A stretch of DNA of 14,477 bases from Irineochytrium annulatum (taxonomy: Eukaryota; Chytridiomycota; Chytridiomycetes; Chytridiales; Chytridiaceae). Positions 1-9,100 of this stretch are shown here, piece after piece. Location of the stretch: contig JADGJL010000168.1 of the NCBI GenBank assembly GCA_027600665.1, positions 1 to 14,477 on the forward strand, given 5' to 3'. Position 1 is the stretch's first letter, and every line of letters starts with the position of its first letter. The translations under genes and the position numbers were made by a program. Under the pieces are notes generated by a model. That model was not told the DNA's origin, ran no database searches, and was given only the letters and a program-made list of their open reading frames with translations.

Positions 1-90
1 CCCTCTAATTTCTGATCTTGAGGTACACGACGTGGCAGTCCTTGCCTGTAGTCACGCAGTCATTTGCGTTGTAACTATTGTAAGCATCTA

Positions 91-1237
91 TTAGGACTGG
101 CTCAGCACCGAGCCTCGCAAACTATTGCACGCGCTAGTCAAGGCTTCCGCGCCCTCTCCTGTCCCATTGCGCACGAGATCGACGCCTATCTCTACCAGCG
201 TCGCGATAAAGTCCGACAGGGATGGCGAAACGATCTCTACGTCGACCGCGATGAGGTCTTCGTAATGAGCGTGGTCGGGCCAAACATGCGGCGAGACATA
301 GTGATCCCGCTCAACCTCTTCTGTCGAGTCCGGGAACACAAGCTCGCCTGAGAGGACAGCGCAATCCGCCTGCGCCGCAAAAGGATCGAAGATCGCAAAC
401 CTGTCGCAGTATTATCAGTACGATGGCCCCTCTAGAGAAAACGCACCCACCATCTCGTCTTCATGCCGCCCCACTCGTCGTCGGGCTCCTCTAAGAATAG
501 CAAAAGCACCTTCCCCATCGCCTCCAAAGTCCTCGGCACAGGGATGCACTTCAACCGGCTGATGGGCACAAGCTGAAGCTCCCTCGACGGAGTGCAGGTT
601 GCGAGGATCCGGGCGATGTTCTCGATGGCGTAAAGCCGCGCGAACGAGGCCGGCAGCGTTGCCGGCCGTGACTGCCGGAGTCGGGTATTTTCCGGTGGGT
701 TGGGGAAGATTGTCCGACGCAGCTGCGCGGCAAGCTGATCGTGCGCACGGGAGTTAATGATGAGCGACGCGGGGGGACGACTGGGATGAGGATCGGGGTT
801 CGACAGAGTAAAGTCTTGAGATGACGCCATCGAGGCAGCGGCATCGTTGACGGCCGCCACACGCCGCAGAGCCTCGCCGAGTCGAGAGTGGTGGGCATGC
901 CGTGACCACCAGTCGAGGTACCGCAACCGCGGCGGTTTCAATGGTTCCGAGTCGGCAGCTGCCGGTGCGAATGCTGACGGGAAATGATTAAATCGTCAGC
1001 GCACGGAGGAAACCACAAAGGCTACTAACCATCCGGCACCTCGGCCTCTAGTAGCCGACGCCAGATAGGGTGGCCGTCCACGATCGCCCTCCATTCCCGG
1101 GAAACGGCGGCGATGCGGAGAAGAACCGGACAGGGCAGGCGGCTCGTGACGGCGCTGGACCAGTCGAGAATCAGCGTAAGGATCAAACTCCAGTTCGGGT
1201 CCGGCTGGCCCGCGACAACGACGCTGTTGAAAGGCAT
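91..1237 (-). CDS. F-box-like protein, three exons
   Basis: On the minus strand I read exons 1237..1030, 973..451 and 400..91 (stop TAA at 93..91), joined by GT...AG introns of 56 bp (1029..974) and 50 bp (450..401). Phases 1 and 2 match across both joins and give 346 residues. Residues about 34-63 resemble the second half of an F-box (LPCPVLLRIAAVSREWR, then HPIWRRLL). F-box proteins are known to bridge substrates to the Skp1-cullin ubiquitin ligase, so a role as a substrate receptor in nucleus or cytosol is inference. The remaining 280 residues show no repeats I recognise. The exon 3 start (FAIFDPFAAQ) reads smoothly on from exon 2. The frame stays open upstream of the chosen ATG, so an earlier start or exon is possible. 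A second acceptor at 960..959 would drop five codons. The exon structure is firm; the F-box label is moderate. Confidence 0.68.
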
Positions 1238-1322
1238 TATCGTCAAATGCAGCTTTCGGTCATTTAGCCCTGGCCAGATCGGGCATGCACATTATGCACA
1301 CCACGCGACGGAAGAAGTCCTG

Positions 1323-1716
1323 CTATTTGGCATCGCGATTCCAATGATGCAGTTCTTCTGCCGCGAAGTCAAGGAACGTCACCCTGCACTTCCACTGGCA
1401 CTCAAGCATAAAATTGTCGTAGGCGGCAAGGCAGTTTCTTCCCCGACCTTCGCCCAAATAAACAAAGATACGGCCCCATCAAGGCAGTAACTGCCGGCAC
1501 GGCGGTCTCGGTGTACATCCAAATTCGGAATTCGATCTCGGATCTGGCGGCCGTTTCCATCCTTACAAAAGTCTCTTGCATCGGAAGTGACGCTTCGTCG
1601 CCAGTCAACAGGAACTTACGGGCGACACTGTCGCAGATCGTGAAAGACGAAGGCACCCGCACGAGTTTAGGCGCTGCTGACGTGATTTTGACGCGACGTC
1701 ACAAAAGGAATGCATG
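1323..1716 (-). pseudogene. Decayed fragment related to the last exon of the large gene at 6130-13055
   Basis: Minus-strand translation gives, in order, HAFLL, a TGA (1701..1699), a block ending PSSF and the block VPAVTALMGPYL (ending near 1465). Then, in another frame, comes WAKVGEET (from 1456), and in the third frame LECQWKCRVTFLDFA (within 1418..1326, stop at 1325..1323). The large gene has DAFLL, ESSF, VPAITALMGPYL, WAKSEET and LDCLWMCTVKFLDYA in the same order and similar spacing, at about 10740-11072 (residues about 1422-1532). The in-frame stop and two frame changes mark it as non-functional. DNA identity is high only in the VPA-TALMGPYL core, so the copy is old or diverged. The matched stretch lies inside one exon, so it cannot show whether the copy came through DNA or RNA. 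Confidence 0.72.
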
Positions 1717-1739
1717 GGAGGACACAGCGGTCGATGAAC

Positions 1740-2054
1740 TCACTGCTTGTGCAGGTACGCCTTCATCCCCATGACGCCAAAAATGGTGCCGTCGGCGAGC
1801 AGGGCCACAACACGGCCACGACCGTCACGAAGCCGGCGCCGCGACGCGCTCCGTCCCTTTGGCGCCTCCACCATCTCGACATTGAGTAGCAACGGCCCCC
1901 GATAACCCACTGCCGCAACATTTTCGACATCCGGTCCGCGTTCATCGGCGCAGCAAAGATCCCAAACTTCACCATACCCGCCAGTGTCCATGCAGGCGAC
2001 CACCAACCCTGTTTGATGAGCCCATTCGGCCGGAATGGGGTCGGCGCTTGCCAT
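1740..2054 (-). CDS. Hypothetical protein, about 104 aa
   Basis: This open frame starts at ATG 2054..2052 and ends at TGA 1742..1740. It begins MASADPIPAEWAHQTG and includes VWDLCCADERGPDVENV and a basic patch SASRRRLRDGRGRV near the end. The composition is more protein-like than the competing frames of the same stretch. An in-frame ATG at 2138 would add 28 residues, but the cysteine/tryptophan-rich extension looks less like coding sequence. I recognise no family. It sits head-to-head with the secreted-protein gene at 2165, sharing a short upstream region with a TATA-like motif, and its stop lies close to the decayed fragment downstream. It could instead be the last exon of a longer or partly lost gene. 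Confidence 0.4.
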   Translation of the reverse strand: MASADPIPAEWAHQTGLVVACMDTGGYGEVWDLCCADERGPDVENVAAVGYRGPLLLNVEMVEAPKGRSASRRRLRDGRGRVVALLADGTIFGVMGMKAYLHKQ

Positions 2055-2110
2055 CGTGAGCCAGAGCCTCCATGGCAGCCAGCCACAACGGTGAATGTGA
2101 ACGCCTAATG

Positions 2111-2118
2111 CATATAAG
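2111..2118. promoter_or_regulatory. TATA-like element between divergent genes
   Basis: The motif CATATAAG lies about 50 bp before the ATG at 2165 and about 57 bp before the minus-strand ATG at 2054. Because TATATG on the minus strand is also AT-rich, it could serve either direction. Promoter function is inferred from position only. Confidence 0.35.
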
Positions 2119-2164
2119 CCCTCACCGAGCATCGGCATCCCACACGCCCTGATTTTCCTGTACC

Positions 2165-2711
2165 ATGCGGTTCGCCATCGCTGTCCTGGCCGCGACGCAC
2201 CTCATCGCCGTTGTCGCGCTGCCGTCGCTCGCGCTGCCCGACTCCACAACCGCCGTGCCGCCGACCCCGTTGACAACATCTTCGTTCGACCCCTCCCTGA
2301 CAGACACATCGGACCTCTCATCAATCGCCAGCATGACCTCCACGATGGTAAGCCATAACGCTTTCCCTTTCCTGAGCAACGTCTTTCCGCACGAAGCCGA
2401 ACCACATTGCAACGGCGCCGTCCTCCCAAAAGCCCACCAAAACACCAACGGCCGTCCCCGATGATCGCGCGACATTGCCTCCGGTGGCACCGCCTAGTCT
2501 TCCGGGTTATCCGCCCCCGCCTCCACCGCCGACGCCAATAAAGTCTGCGGCTGTGAACACGCCGAAGGTGCATGCAAAGCCGGATGCTGCTGGCGGCGTG
2601 AACACGCGGATGGGCAACGTGATGGTGAGCGACGCGATGAAGAGTAGCGGGGTGGGATGGGGAGGCGTGATGTTTGTCGTGACAGTGGCGCTCGAGGGCA
2701 TGTTTCTTTAG
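2165..2711 (+). CDS. Small secreted, proline/Ser/Thr-rich, probably GPI-anchored protein
   Basis: Exon 1 is 2165..2347 and exon 2 is 2397..2711 (TAG stop), joined by a 49-bp phase-0 intron starting GTAAGC. The predicted product has 165 residues. It begins with a signal peptide (MRFAIAVLAATHLIAVVALP; cleavage likely near residues 19-24). A long Pro/Thr/Ser-rich middle follows, with an uninterrupted run of seven prolines. The C-terminus has small residues (SSGVGWGG) followed by the hydrophobic tail VMFVVTVALEGMFL, the usual layout of a GPI-attachment signal. Such proteins normally sit at the fungal plasma membrane or cell wall; a structural or surface role is inference. An alternative acceptor at 2431-2432 is also in phase and would shorten the protein by 12 residues. 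No catalytic domain is visible. Confidence 0.66.
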
Positions 2712-3193
2712 TTCTAAGTTGAACTCCTTTCTGTAGTGTATTACAGCGATAGAGATTTAGGTAGTATAATTAGAGCAACACGAGGGTGGATTCTCCTCTT
2801 ATAAATGCAGATCGCCATCGCCTCCATGTATTTTACCGCTGAGTGTAGTGTAGTGAAAGCAGACAGTCCCGTCCAGATAATACTTCGTTGCTGCAGGACA
2901 GCAGAAGCGCGATGGAGATCAAAGATGAAATCTACCGCAAATCATCGCCGTTGTCGAGGAGATAGTCGCAGGCGCGCAAGGGCGTCGTCGTTGGGCGGCA
3001 GAGCAGTTGGCTCGCTCACTGGAGCTGACGGAATCGACTGATGGGGTGTTTAACGTTGGTTCCTGCACGCGGCGAGGTTCCCAGACTGCTGTTGAGCCCG
3101 GAGCTTACCTGCCCTCATTATAACCGGGTCGGCCGAGGACCAAGACCTCACCAACCTTCTCTCCTCACCTTCTCACCTACAATCGCCTCATCA
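2712..3193. other. Intergenic region
   Basis: This stretch lies between two plus-strand genes for secreted proteins. It opens AT-rich (2712-2810, including TATAAA at 2800-2805) and becomes GC-richer. TTATAAC near 3119-3124 lies about 70 bp before the next ATG, and a pyrimidine-rich leader (about 3150-3192) runs up to that ATG, as is common in fungal 5' leaders. The 78-codon frame at 2805-3041 has an arginine/serine-biased translation and I do not regard it as a gene. Confidence 0.5.
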
Positions 3194-3409
3194 ATGCGCA
3201 TCAACCTCCTCCTCGCCTCCTATCTGCTCGGCCTCACCACCCTGGTCGCGGCCCTCCCCCTCTCGACCAACTGCGACATGGCCTCCGCCGCCGGCGCCAC
3301 AACAACGGACCATGGCCGCCGCACCAGCGACGACGAGCCCGACGTGTACGAGTCCCAGCCGCCAGAGGATGTGCTCGACTGTCGCGCCAACGGCCTCGAC
3401 AGGCCATAA
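3194..3409 (+). CDS. Small secreted protein (signal-peptide ORF, gene model uncertain)
   Basis: The ATG at 3194 follows a CT-rich leader and opens a 71-codon frame to TAA at 3407-3409. The N-terminus (MRINLLLASYLLGLTTLVAALP) is a convincing signal peptide, with cleavage likely after residues 20-22. The short mature part is hydrophilic and acidic (SDDEPDVYESQPPEDV) with two cysteines. The start resembles the neighbouring secreted protein at 2165 (Met-Arg, hydrophobic run, Ala-Leu-Pro), so they could be distant relatives, but such starts also converge. A possible intron at 3372-3420 (weak GTGCTC donor, acceptor CCTCAG) would keep phase and continue into an acidic frame (LTAEEEGDAQVAPVAEVE) ending at a TAG near 3600. 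I cannot decide between the two models. Function unknown. Confidence 0.5.
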   Translation: MRINLLLASYLLGLTTLVAALPLSTNCDMASAAGATTTDHGRRTSDDEPDVYESQPPEDVLDCRANGLDRP

Positions 3410-3765
3410 TACCTCAGACTACCCCTCCACCACGAGGGAGGTGCCGGAGTGGGTTGATGGGGGCCCTGACCGCGGAGGAAGAGGGCGACGCTCAGGTCGC
3501 GCCCGTCGCGGAGGTGGAGCCCCGAGCCCGAGGTCGAGGCAACGCACCACCATGTGGTTCCACACTACAGCAGGTATTCTTCCCGCATCGCAGCGCATAG
3601 ATCCCCAAAAAAAACCTCACGAGGCCGGCCTGGGCCCCACGAAGACGTTTGAAGAGCCGCCTGTGATGGCCGGTTATGGGGTCCGGCGCTGTCCTATCGC
3701 GCCGGTGCTTTAATCATTGCCCCGCGTTCCCAATCGCGTCACCGATGTGGATGGACAGGAGACCC

Positions 3766-3788
3766 ATCCTGCCCCCGCCGGGCAGGAT
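3766..3788. repeat. Perfect inverted repeat, 9-bp arms
   Basis: ATCCTGCCC (3766-3774) is followed by a 5-nt spacer and its exact reverse complement GGGCAGGAT (3780-3788). It would form a stable GC-rich hairpin. Function unknown. Confidence 0.6.
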
Positions 3789-4093
3789 CGCGTTGGTCGG
3801 CCAGACCCAAGACAGTCCCGAGCAGCGCTCATCGTCGTCCGCGTTTAAGGTGGAGAGGAACGCATATCTTCATCAGCAGGCAGAAGTCCTTCTGGCCCGT
3901 ACCAGTGCGCTCGTGGCCCGCAGCTGTTGTTGGAGAAGGGGACCAAACAGCGGCGCGGGAGATCAGGGATCCGCCTGGGGTTCAGGAGCACGGCCGGATC
4001 CGCCGGGCCGTGGAGGGCGGCCCAGCAACTTACCCGCATCGCCCGCGTGAGGGTTGTGAGCCTGGAAAGCTTGGCGGGTTCCAGCGCACGACT

Positions 4094-4125
4094 GTCCCGT
4101 GCATAAGCAACGATATGCACGGGAC
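4094..4125. repeat. Perfect inverted repeat, 12-bp arms
   Basis: GTCCCGTGCATA (4094-4105) and its exact reverse complement (4114-4125) flank an 8-nt loop. No single coding frame around it is persuasive. It could be a hairpin in a transcript, a dyad protein-binding site, or a relic of a small mobile element. Confidence 0.65.
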
Positions 4126-4302
4126 GAAGAAGGCCAACCTTTTCGTCGTTGTATATTCTGACATGTCTTCGAAAAGGCATCGGGTTACTGCATGGAAATG
4201 TGAGGACACCAAAAATAAAAGTCAATTAAATGTCATTGCGAAGTAGCGGTACAAGCTGAGGCTTGTGTTGTTCAGTTGTGCTCTCGATGCTCGATGCGAC
4301 CC

Positions 4303-4308
4303 TATAAA
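4303..4308 (+). promoter_or_regulatory. TATA box of the gene at 4345
   Basis: TATAAA lies 37 bp before the ATG at 4345. If it acts as a TATA element, transcription starts around 4330, leaving a very short leader and excluding the upstream in-frame ATG at 4276. Confidence 0.45.
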
Positions 4309-4344
4309 CTTCGTACAGAGAAGAACCTTCCACCTAAGATTATC

Positions 4345-5695
4345 ATGCCATGGAACCCCAGCCTTCCCGACCGATCTTGGACGCGGCCTTCCAGCCCGGC
4401 CATCCTGCGCCCGAAGTTGGCGCAAGCTACCATCGTCCGCCTCCTCGGCCATCTCCCGGGCCCCGGTAATGGTGTTGTGGCGGCCGGACTGGGTCCCACC
4501 ATCGCCAACATGGCCGTCTCTTCGCCTTCGGCCTCCGCCGCATGGATCCGATCGCAATTTGACCCGGTTCCTCTCAAGTCTGTTTACATACACGGTGCTA
4601 TCGAGTGGTCTTCTCTCTCCAACTTCGTTGACAGCATCGGCGAGCTCGTACACAACAATGAGACGGGCCAGCTGGCATTCCGACAGCGCGACTGGAAGTA
4701 CGTGATGGACGACCGGTTGGAAAAGTTCACCTACCTTTGCCCGACGCACAGGATGGTTTACTTGGTGAGGTGCATTTTCCCTGAGGTGGAGATCGAGAGC
4801 GCGGGACCTCGAGGTTACAAAACTGTGGCGACCGTATACATGAGGCACAAGGCTTCGGGGTATGCCCTTTTTTTCCCCTCTTACTTCCGCTTACCAGCAG
4901 GTAAACATAATTTCTAACAACAGGCTCGGCGTGGCCTTCACCGAGTGGAAGGGCGCCTTCCTCATCCGCCTGCAATTGTCATTCTATAAAAGCGGCGGCA
5001 TGCACCCGGCCTGTGTCGGCAACACGTTCCTCCCCGACGTCGCCACCATGTTGAAGCTCCTGGGTCCCGGCGACTTGCTGAAGGACTACCCGCACCCGTC
5101 CGCTCTCACCGTGGAGGCGCCGCAGGACGCGACGCCGTTCCTCACGAGGATCCTTGTCATGTGTTCCGCTCGGGACGCCGACTACAACCGCGCCGAGCGC
5201 GTAACGGCTCCCTGGTCCGTCTTGGATCGCGATGTCAGCGGTGATGTCGACATACTCGCGGCGCGCCGTGACAGAACCCTTGACATCACGTTCGACCCGG
5301 TGTCTCGGACTTCTGATGTGAGCAAGCGCGGCGAGACGTCTGACACCGCCAAGGTCAGAATCGCCCGCGTCATCCCATCGGACCTCCTTCTCTATCGGCT
5401 CTTATGCATCCTCGTTATCCGCGACACCAGGGCCCTCAACGTTCAAGTTCCCCATGTCTCAGGTATCGGCGAACTTCAAACGCGCGAGCGGACGGTGGGC
5501 GTCTGGTCGGTCGTGTTGGAGGGTCCCGACGGATGTAGGCTGCTCGTGTTTGATCTCTGTGGATTGTCCGAGGTTGTCGTGGTTGGGCGGACCGGCGAGA
5601 TGGTGGACAAGGCGGTGTGTGACTTATTGGACTTGCTGTGCTCGGAGGTGTCGCCGCACCCGTATGATGGGCTGGTAGCTGGGTGCGTGGCTTAA
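4345..5695 (+). CDS. Hypothetical protein, two exons, about 428 aa
   Basis: Exon 1 is 4345..4859 and exon 2 is 4924..5695 (TAA), joined by a 64-bp intron starting GTATGC and ending ACAACAG; the join restores the frame (HKASG then LGVAFTEWKG). The ATG at 4345 (ATCATGCC) is preferred because TATAAA lies 37 bp upstream. An ATG at 4276 in the same frame would add 23 residues of unlikely sequence. I recognise no domain. The N-terminal 70 residues are Pro/Ala/Ser-rich. From about residue 75 the sequence looks globular (AIEWSSLSNFVDSIGELVHN, then RDWKYVMDDRLEKFTYLCPT). The C-terminal part has beta-like hydrophobic stretches (VGVWSVVLEGPDGCRLLVFD). No signal peptide or membrane span is evident, so it is probably intracellular. 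Exon structure is well supported; function is unknown. Confidence 0.72.
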
Positions 5696-6129
5696 GTCAG
5701 TATGAGGACGACCAGTTGTAACGACATGCTTGATGGAGTCCTGATGGATTGGGTTCTTGTTGATGACTTCGGCGTGTTCCGGGCAGCGTTCCTGTGCTTG
5801 CGTCCTGAAGTTCAACCTTTTATCGTTTTCATGGCTTCGTTGTCACCTAGGGTGACGTGCACAGAGGCATTCTTGCTATGCATATGATTGCATATGATAG
5901 GATACACACTTGTTAGTTACTGTGGGTTACTTCGTGCTGCCCAGGCAAGGTTGGTTTCAAGGGTTCCAGCCTAATCATCACAACCGAGTGGCTGGTGGTT
6001 GGCTTGTTCCTTTTGTTTCAACTTCGGCGAAGCCAGTCGCAAAGTCAGTCGCGAAGTCATAACCCCGCTGGTTCCCACTGCCGGTCGACAATACGCTGTT
6101 GTGCAATCCCCATCGACTCACGACTGACG
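5696..6129. other. Intergenic region and presumed promoter of the large gene
   Basis: This stretch has no convincing gene. It holds short repeats: a dyad GTCACC-TAG-GGTGAC (5842-5856), a near-perfect tandem GCATATGATT/GCATATGATA (5880-5899), and a 12-bp near-tandem repeat CAGTCGCAAAGT/CAGTCGCGAAGT (6034-6057) about 70 bp before the ATG. Any of these could be transcription-factor sites, but nothing identifies a factor. The 61-codon frame at 5702 looks accidental. Confidence 0.5.
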
Positions 6130-9100
6130 ATGGCCTCCTCCGTGACGCCGACCGTATCGGTCGATGATCTGTTGAAAGCCTACGACACCAGGCTGCCGAC
6201 CTACACAGAGGTGGGCGCTCTTGTCGTGGCGTAGCCCCTAACTAAAGTGGTGAAATAGATAGAGGGTCTTCTCAACAAGTTGAACGTGGTCGACCGCTCC
6301 TCCTTCGCCTTCAAGCTCGGGATTAAGCATACAAACAGTCCCGGGATCAAGTCGCTGGTCCGCTCCTTTTTGCAAACGACTTCCCTAGGGCCCACCATTC
6401 CGATTCTCACGGCGTCAGGCGGAGAGCAGCCGGCCGGGCCGGGCCCCTCAGACAAAGCCGTCGCGCCCGGATCGGCAGCGGAGGCAGTGGGCAGCCAGGC
6501 CGAAGCCGACGAATGGGCCGTAGTTCCGGAGGTGGAGGAGGTCAAGCTGCTTGTGGAGCAGACGAACGCATGCAAGATGATGGGTCTGAGGTCCGTCGGC
6601 GTGCAGGTGAGCGGAGAAGGAGGTTTTAAGGCGTAAAAGTTTTGTTAACAATGCTATATGTTTGCGATTTAAAAGCTCGCGACCGCCATCAAAGACCCCG
6701 AGCTCCTCGGTTCCATAATCCTTCACCCCTCCAATACCATGAGAAAGTCCCGTCGCGTCCTCCAGACCTTTGTGACCTCCGCCGACGACTCTTTACTTCA
6801 AACGGTTTACAATCAATGTCATGGCACCGTGAAGAAATCGCTGGAGACGATTGTCTACGAGGCCAAACGTTACGAGGCCATTGGTGCCACCAAACCGGCG
6901 CCGCGAATAGGCAGAGATCCGGAGCTGTGGATGAGGAGCGTAGAGGAAGTCCGGACATCTAACCATACGGACCGCGATAGGGCATGGTACAGCCTCTTAT
7001 CGGAGCCGGAGATTAGAGACCTGGGTACGAGAGGCGACAAAAATGAAGCAAAAGAGAGGGTTGACGTCCTCTACGAGCTAATGGAGCAGTTCCCCCCGCT
7101 GGTGTACAAAAGCGACCTCCCCAAACTCCCTAATTTCAGGCGCAAGAACTTGAAGGCGTTGGTGGAGACCGACACGGCCAGATTTGTCAAGATCGTCTGC
7201 GCCACCATCCCGCCGCCAGCCCTCATCCCGCCGCGCGCCAACACAGTCAAGTCCGGCAACGGTTCGACACTGACGAGTATCGGCAGCGTCCTCTCGCTTC
7301 AATTCTGGCGCACGCAAAACCCGGCCGTGGACCACGTCGACCTTTTGAAGCCTCTGTTCGCTAAGCTCTCTCTCGGCTCCGGATTGAAGGGGGAGCGGAT
7401 CTTCTCGGGCGAATTCCAGGCCTCCGCTATCACGAACTATAGCGTCATTTCTCCCGTCCTCCTCTGGATGATTGACGAGGCCATGAAACTCCTCGATTCG
7501 AAACTCCCGCGCACCGGGTCGGCCCTCGAGGCCCTCGACCGGATGTCGGCCGAGCAACTCACGAGGCTCCGTAAGTTTATCCTCGATATCATGACCGACC
7601 TTGCGGGACGACTCTGCGCTACATCCGTCATCGAATCGAAGGCGATACCCCAAGGGAGGTTCGAGGAGCAGCTCAGGGGCTTGATTTTGCGCCTCATAAC
7701 TATGGAGGTGGCCGTTGTCGCCTCCGAGCCGCTGTCTTTCAAGGCCCTGGCGACTACTTTAAACGAGGTCGTGACGCCTGTCGTGAACCTTGCAAGGCAG
7801 TACCCAGCGCTCGCATCTCAGGCATACACGGCCTTCCGCCCCGTCTTCCTCCACCTGTCCACGCTCGACTGGCGTCGTTTGGACTTTTTCGCCGCGAAAC
7901 TATCGGAAGAGCTCCGCGCGCCCGCCCGACTATTCATCGAAACCCTCAAGCCAGCTAGCCAGAAGACGGTGTTCGACTACCCAGCGTTATCCCTTTCGCC
8001 CGCCTATGACAATACGAGGCCGTGGTCCAACGAGGACGTTCTGAGCGAGCTTTTGAAGCTCTACCCGTTCGAGCACAACGCGTTCATGTGGCTAGAGCAA
8101 GCGACTAATTTCCTCTCGGCATCGCAAAAGGCGGCGATCGCTATGAGGTATGAGGGCGATTTAAAGTTCTTTGAAGGGATGTTCGATTCTACCTCCAAGA
8201 TTCCGTACCTGTGGATGGCGTTGGACCTCGTTCCGGACCCGGACGCAAGGCATGAGATTGCGACGAAGCTTCGAGAGAGGGTCGGCCGCATGAAGTTACA
8301 GACGTGGCCTGAGGTGACCATACTCGATGGCCTGCAGATGCGGTACGTGTTATTCTCGCTAGTCAACTTTCCGTGTCAGTGTCCGGTTCTAAATACTTTT
8401 ACAGGCAGCGGATTAGAGTGCCCGCGATCAGGGAAGAGCTTGAGAAGGCCATGGCGACAAAGCCATCAATTGAAGAGCGCGTCACCCACATGCGCAAGCT
8501 CATCTCAGTGACTTTGCTCGCCAAGTCCGTCGCTGAGACGACGAAGACACTGAAGTTCATCTTCAACCGCAGTCGGAACGAGATGCGCCTTAACATGGAC
8601 ATGCTCTTTTACGCAATCGACTCCATGCGGGACCGCACCTTCCTGGAGGACGCGACCTGGGACGAAGGGAAGGAGCTCGCGGCCATGTACGCTGCTCTTG
8701 ACGTCAACAATATGAACGCCGTCTCCGAAAGCCCCGCCGTTGCCACCTTTCTCAACAGGCTCGCAGAGAACGCACGAGCGCACTTCATCTCGGACCCGCG
8801 TCACCCGCTTTTCGAGTTCGCGCTCGAACTCGAATGGAGGCGATCGATCTATCGCCTCGGTGTCGAGAGGGGATCGGGCGGGATGACCATCGCGGGTTTC
8901 GGGACTCCGACTTTCTCAAGGAATGACGGCGAGAGGGCTGTAAGTCTTGAGACGGCGCGGAGGGCTGTGGCCGTGCCTGCGACGACATTGGCCGAGAGCT
9001 ACGGGCTCTGGAAGCCGAAGCAGACCGACCGTGAGGTTACGCAGGGGCACGTCTGGACGTGGTGGGGTTGCTTCCTGATAAAGGATGGGGACGAGGACCG

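Larger units (their letters stand above)
3410..4344. other. Unresolved region with frames on both strands and two hairpins
   Basis: No frame here is convincing. Open frames occur on plus (3312-3713, 3676-4050, 3905-4246) and minus (4225..3845). The minus frame has a GTAAGT donor-like site and YNDEKVGLLRPVHIVAYARD-type composition, while the plus frame ending at 4246 has a plausible C-terminal part (VVVYSDMSSKRHRVTAWK). Two perfect inverted repeats lie within it and are listed separately. The last part (4200-4344) is AT-richer and carries the presumed promoter of the next gene. Confidence 0.4.

Noticed and set aside
64..351. A 95-codon plus-strand frame at the left edge
   Set aside because: The minus-strand frame over the same bases joins in phase to the F-box-like gene through a good intron and is the better explanation.
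1025..1740. The idea that the decayed fragment and the F-box-like gene are one long minus-strand gene
   Set aside because: The fragment has a stop and frame changes, and the F-box-like protein shows no similarity to the part of the large protein that would follow.
2202..2573. A 123-codon minus-strand, arginine-rich frame
   Set aside because: It is antisense to the secreted proline-rich gene; the Arg richness mirrors the GC-rich plus-strand codons.
2805..3041. A 78-codon plus-strand frame with TATAAA near its start
   Set aside because: It has biased composition, no signal peptide or splice partner, and the TATA motif overlaps the ATG region, so it cannot drive this start.
4222..4848. A 208-codon minus-strand frame
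   Set aside because: It is antisense to exon 1 of the gene at 4345, whose splice join and downstream exon fit well; the minus frame is Arg/His-rich and has no partner exon.
7078..7653. A 191-codon minus-strand frame
   Set aside because: It is an antisense shadow of exon 3 of the large gene, with no independent start context or motif.
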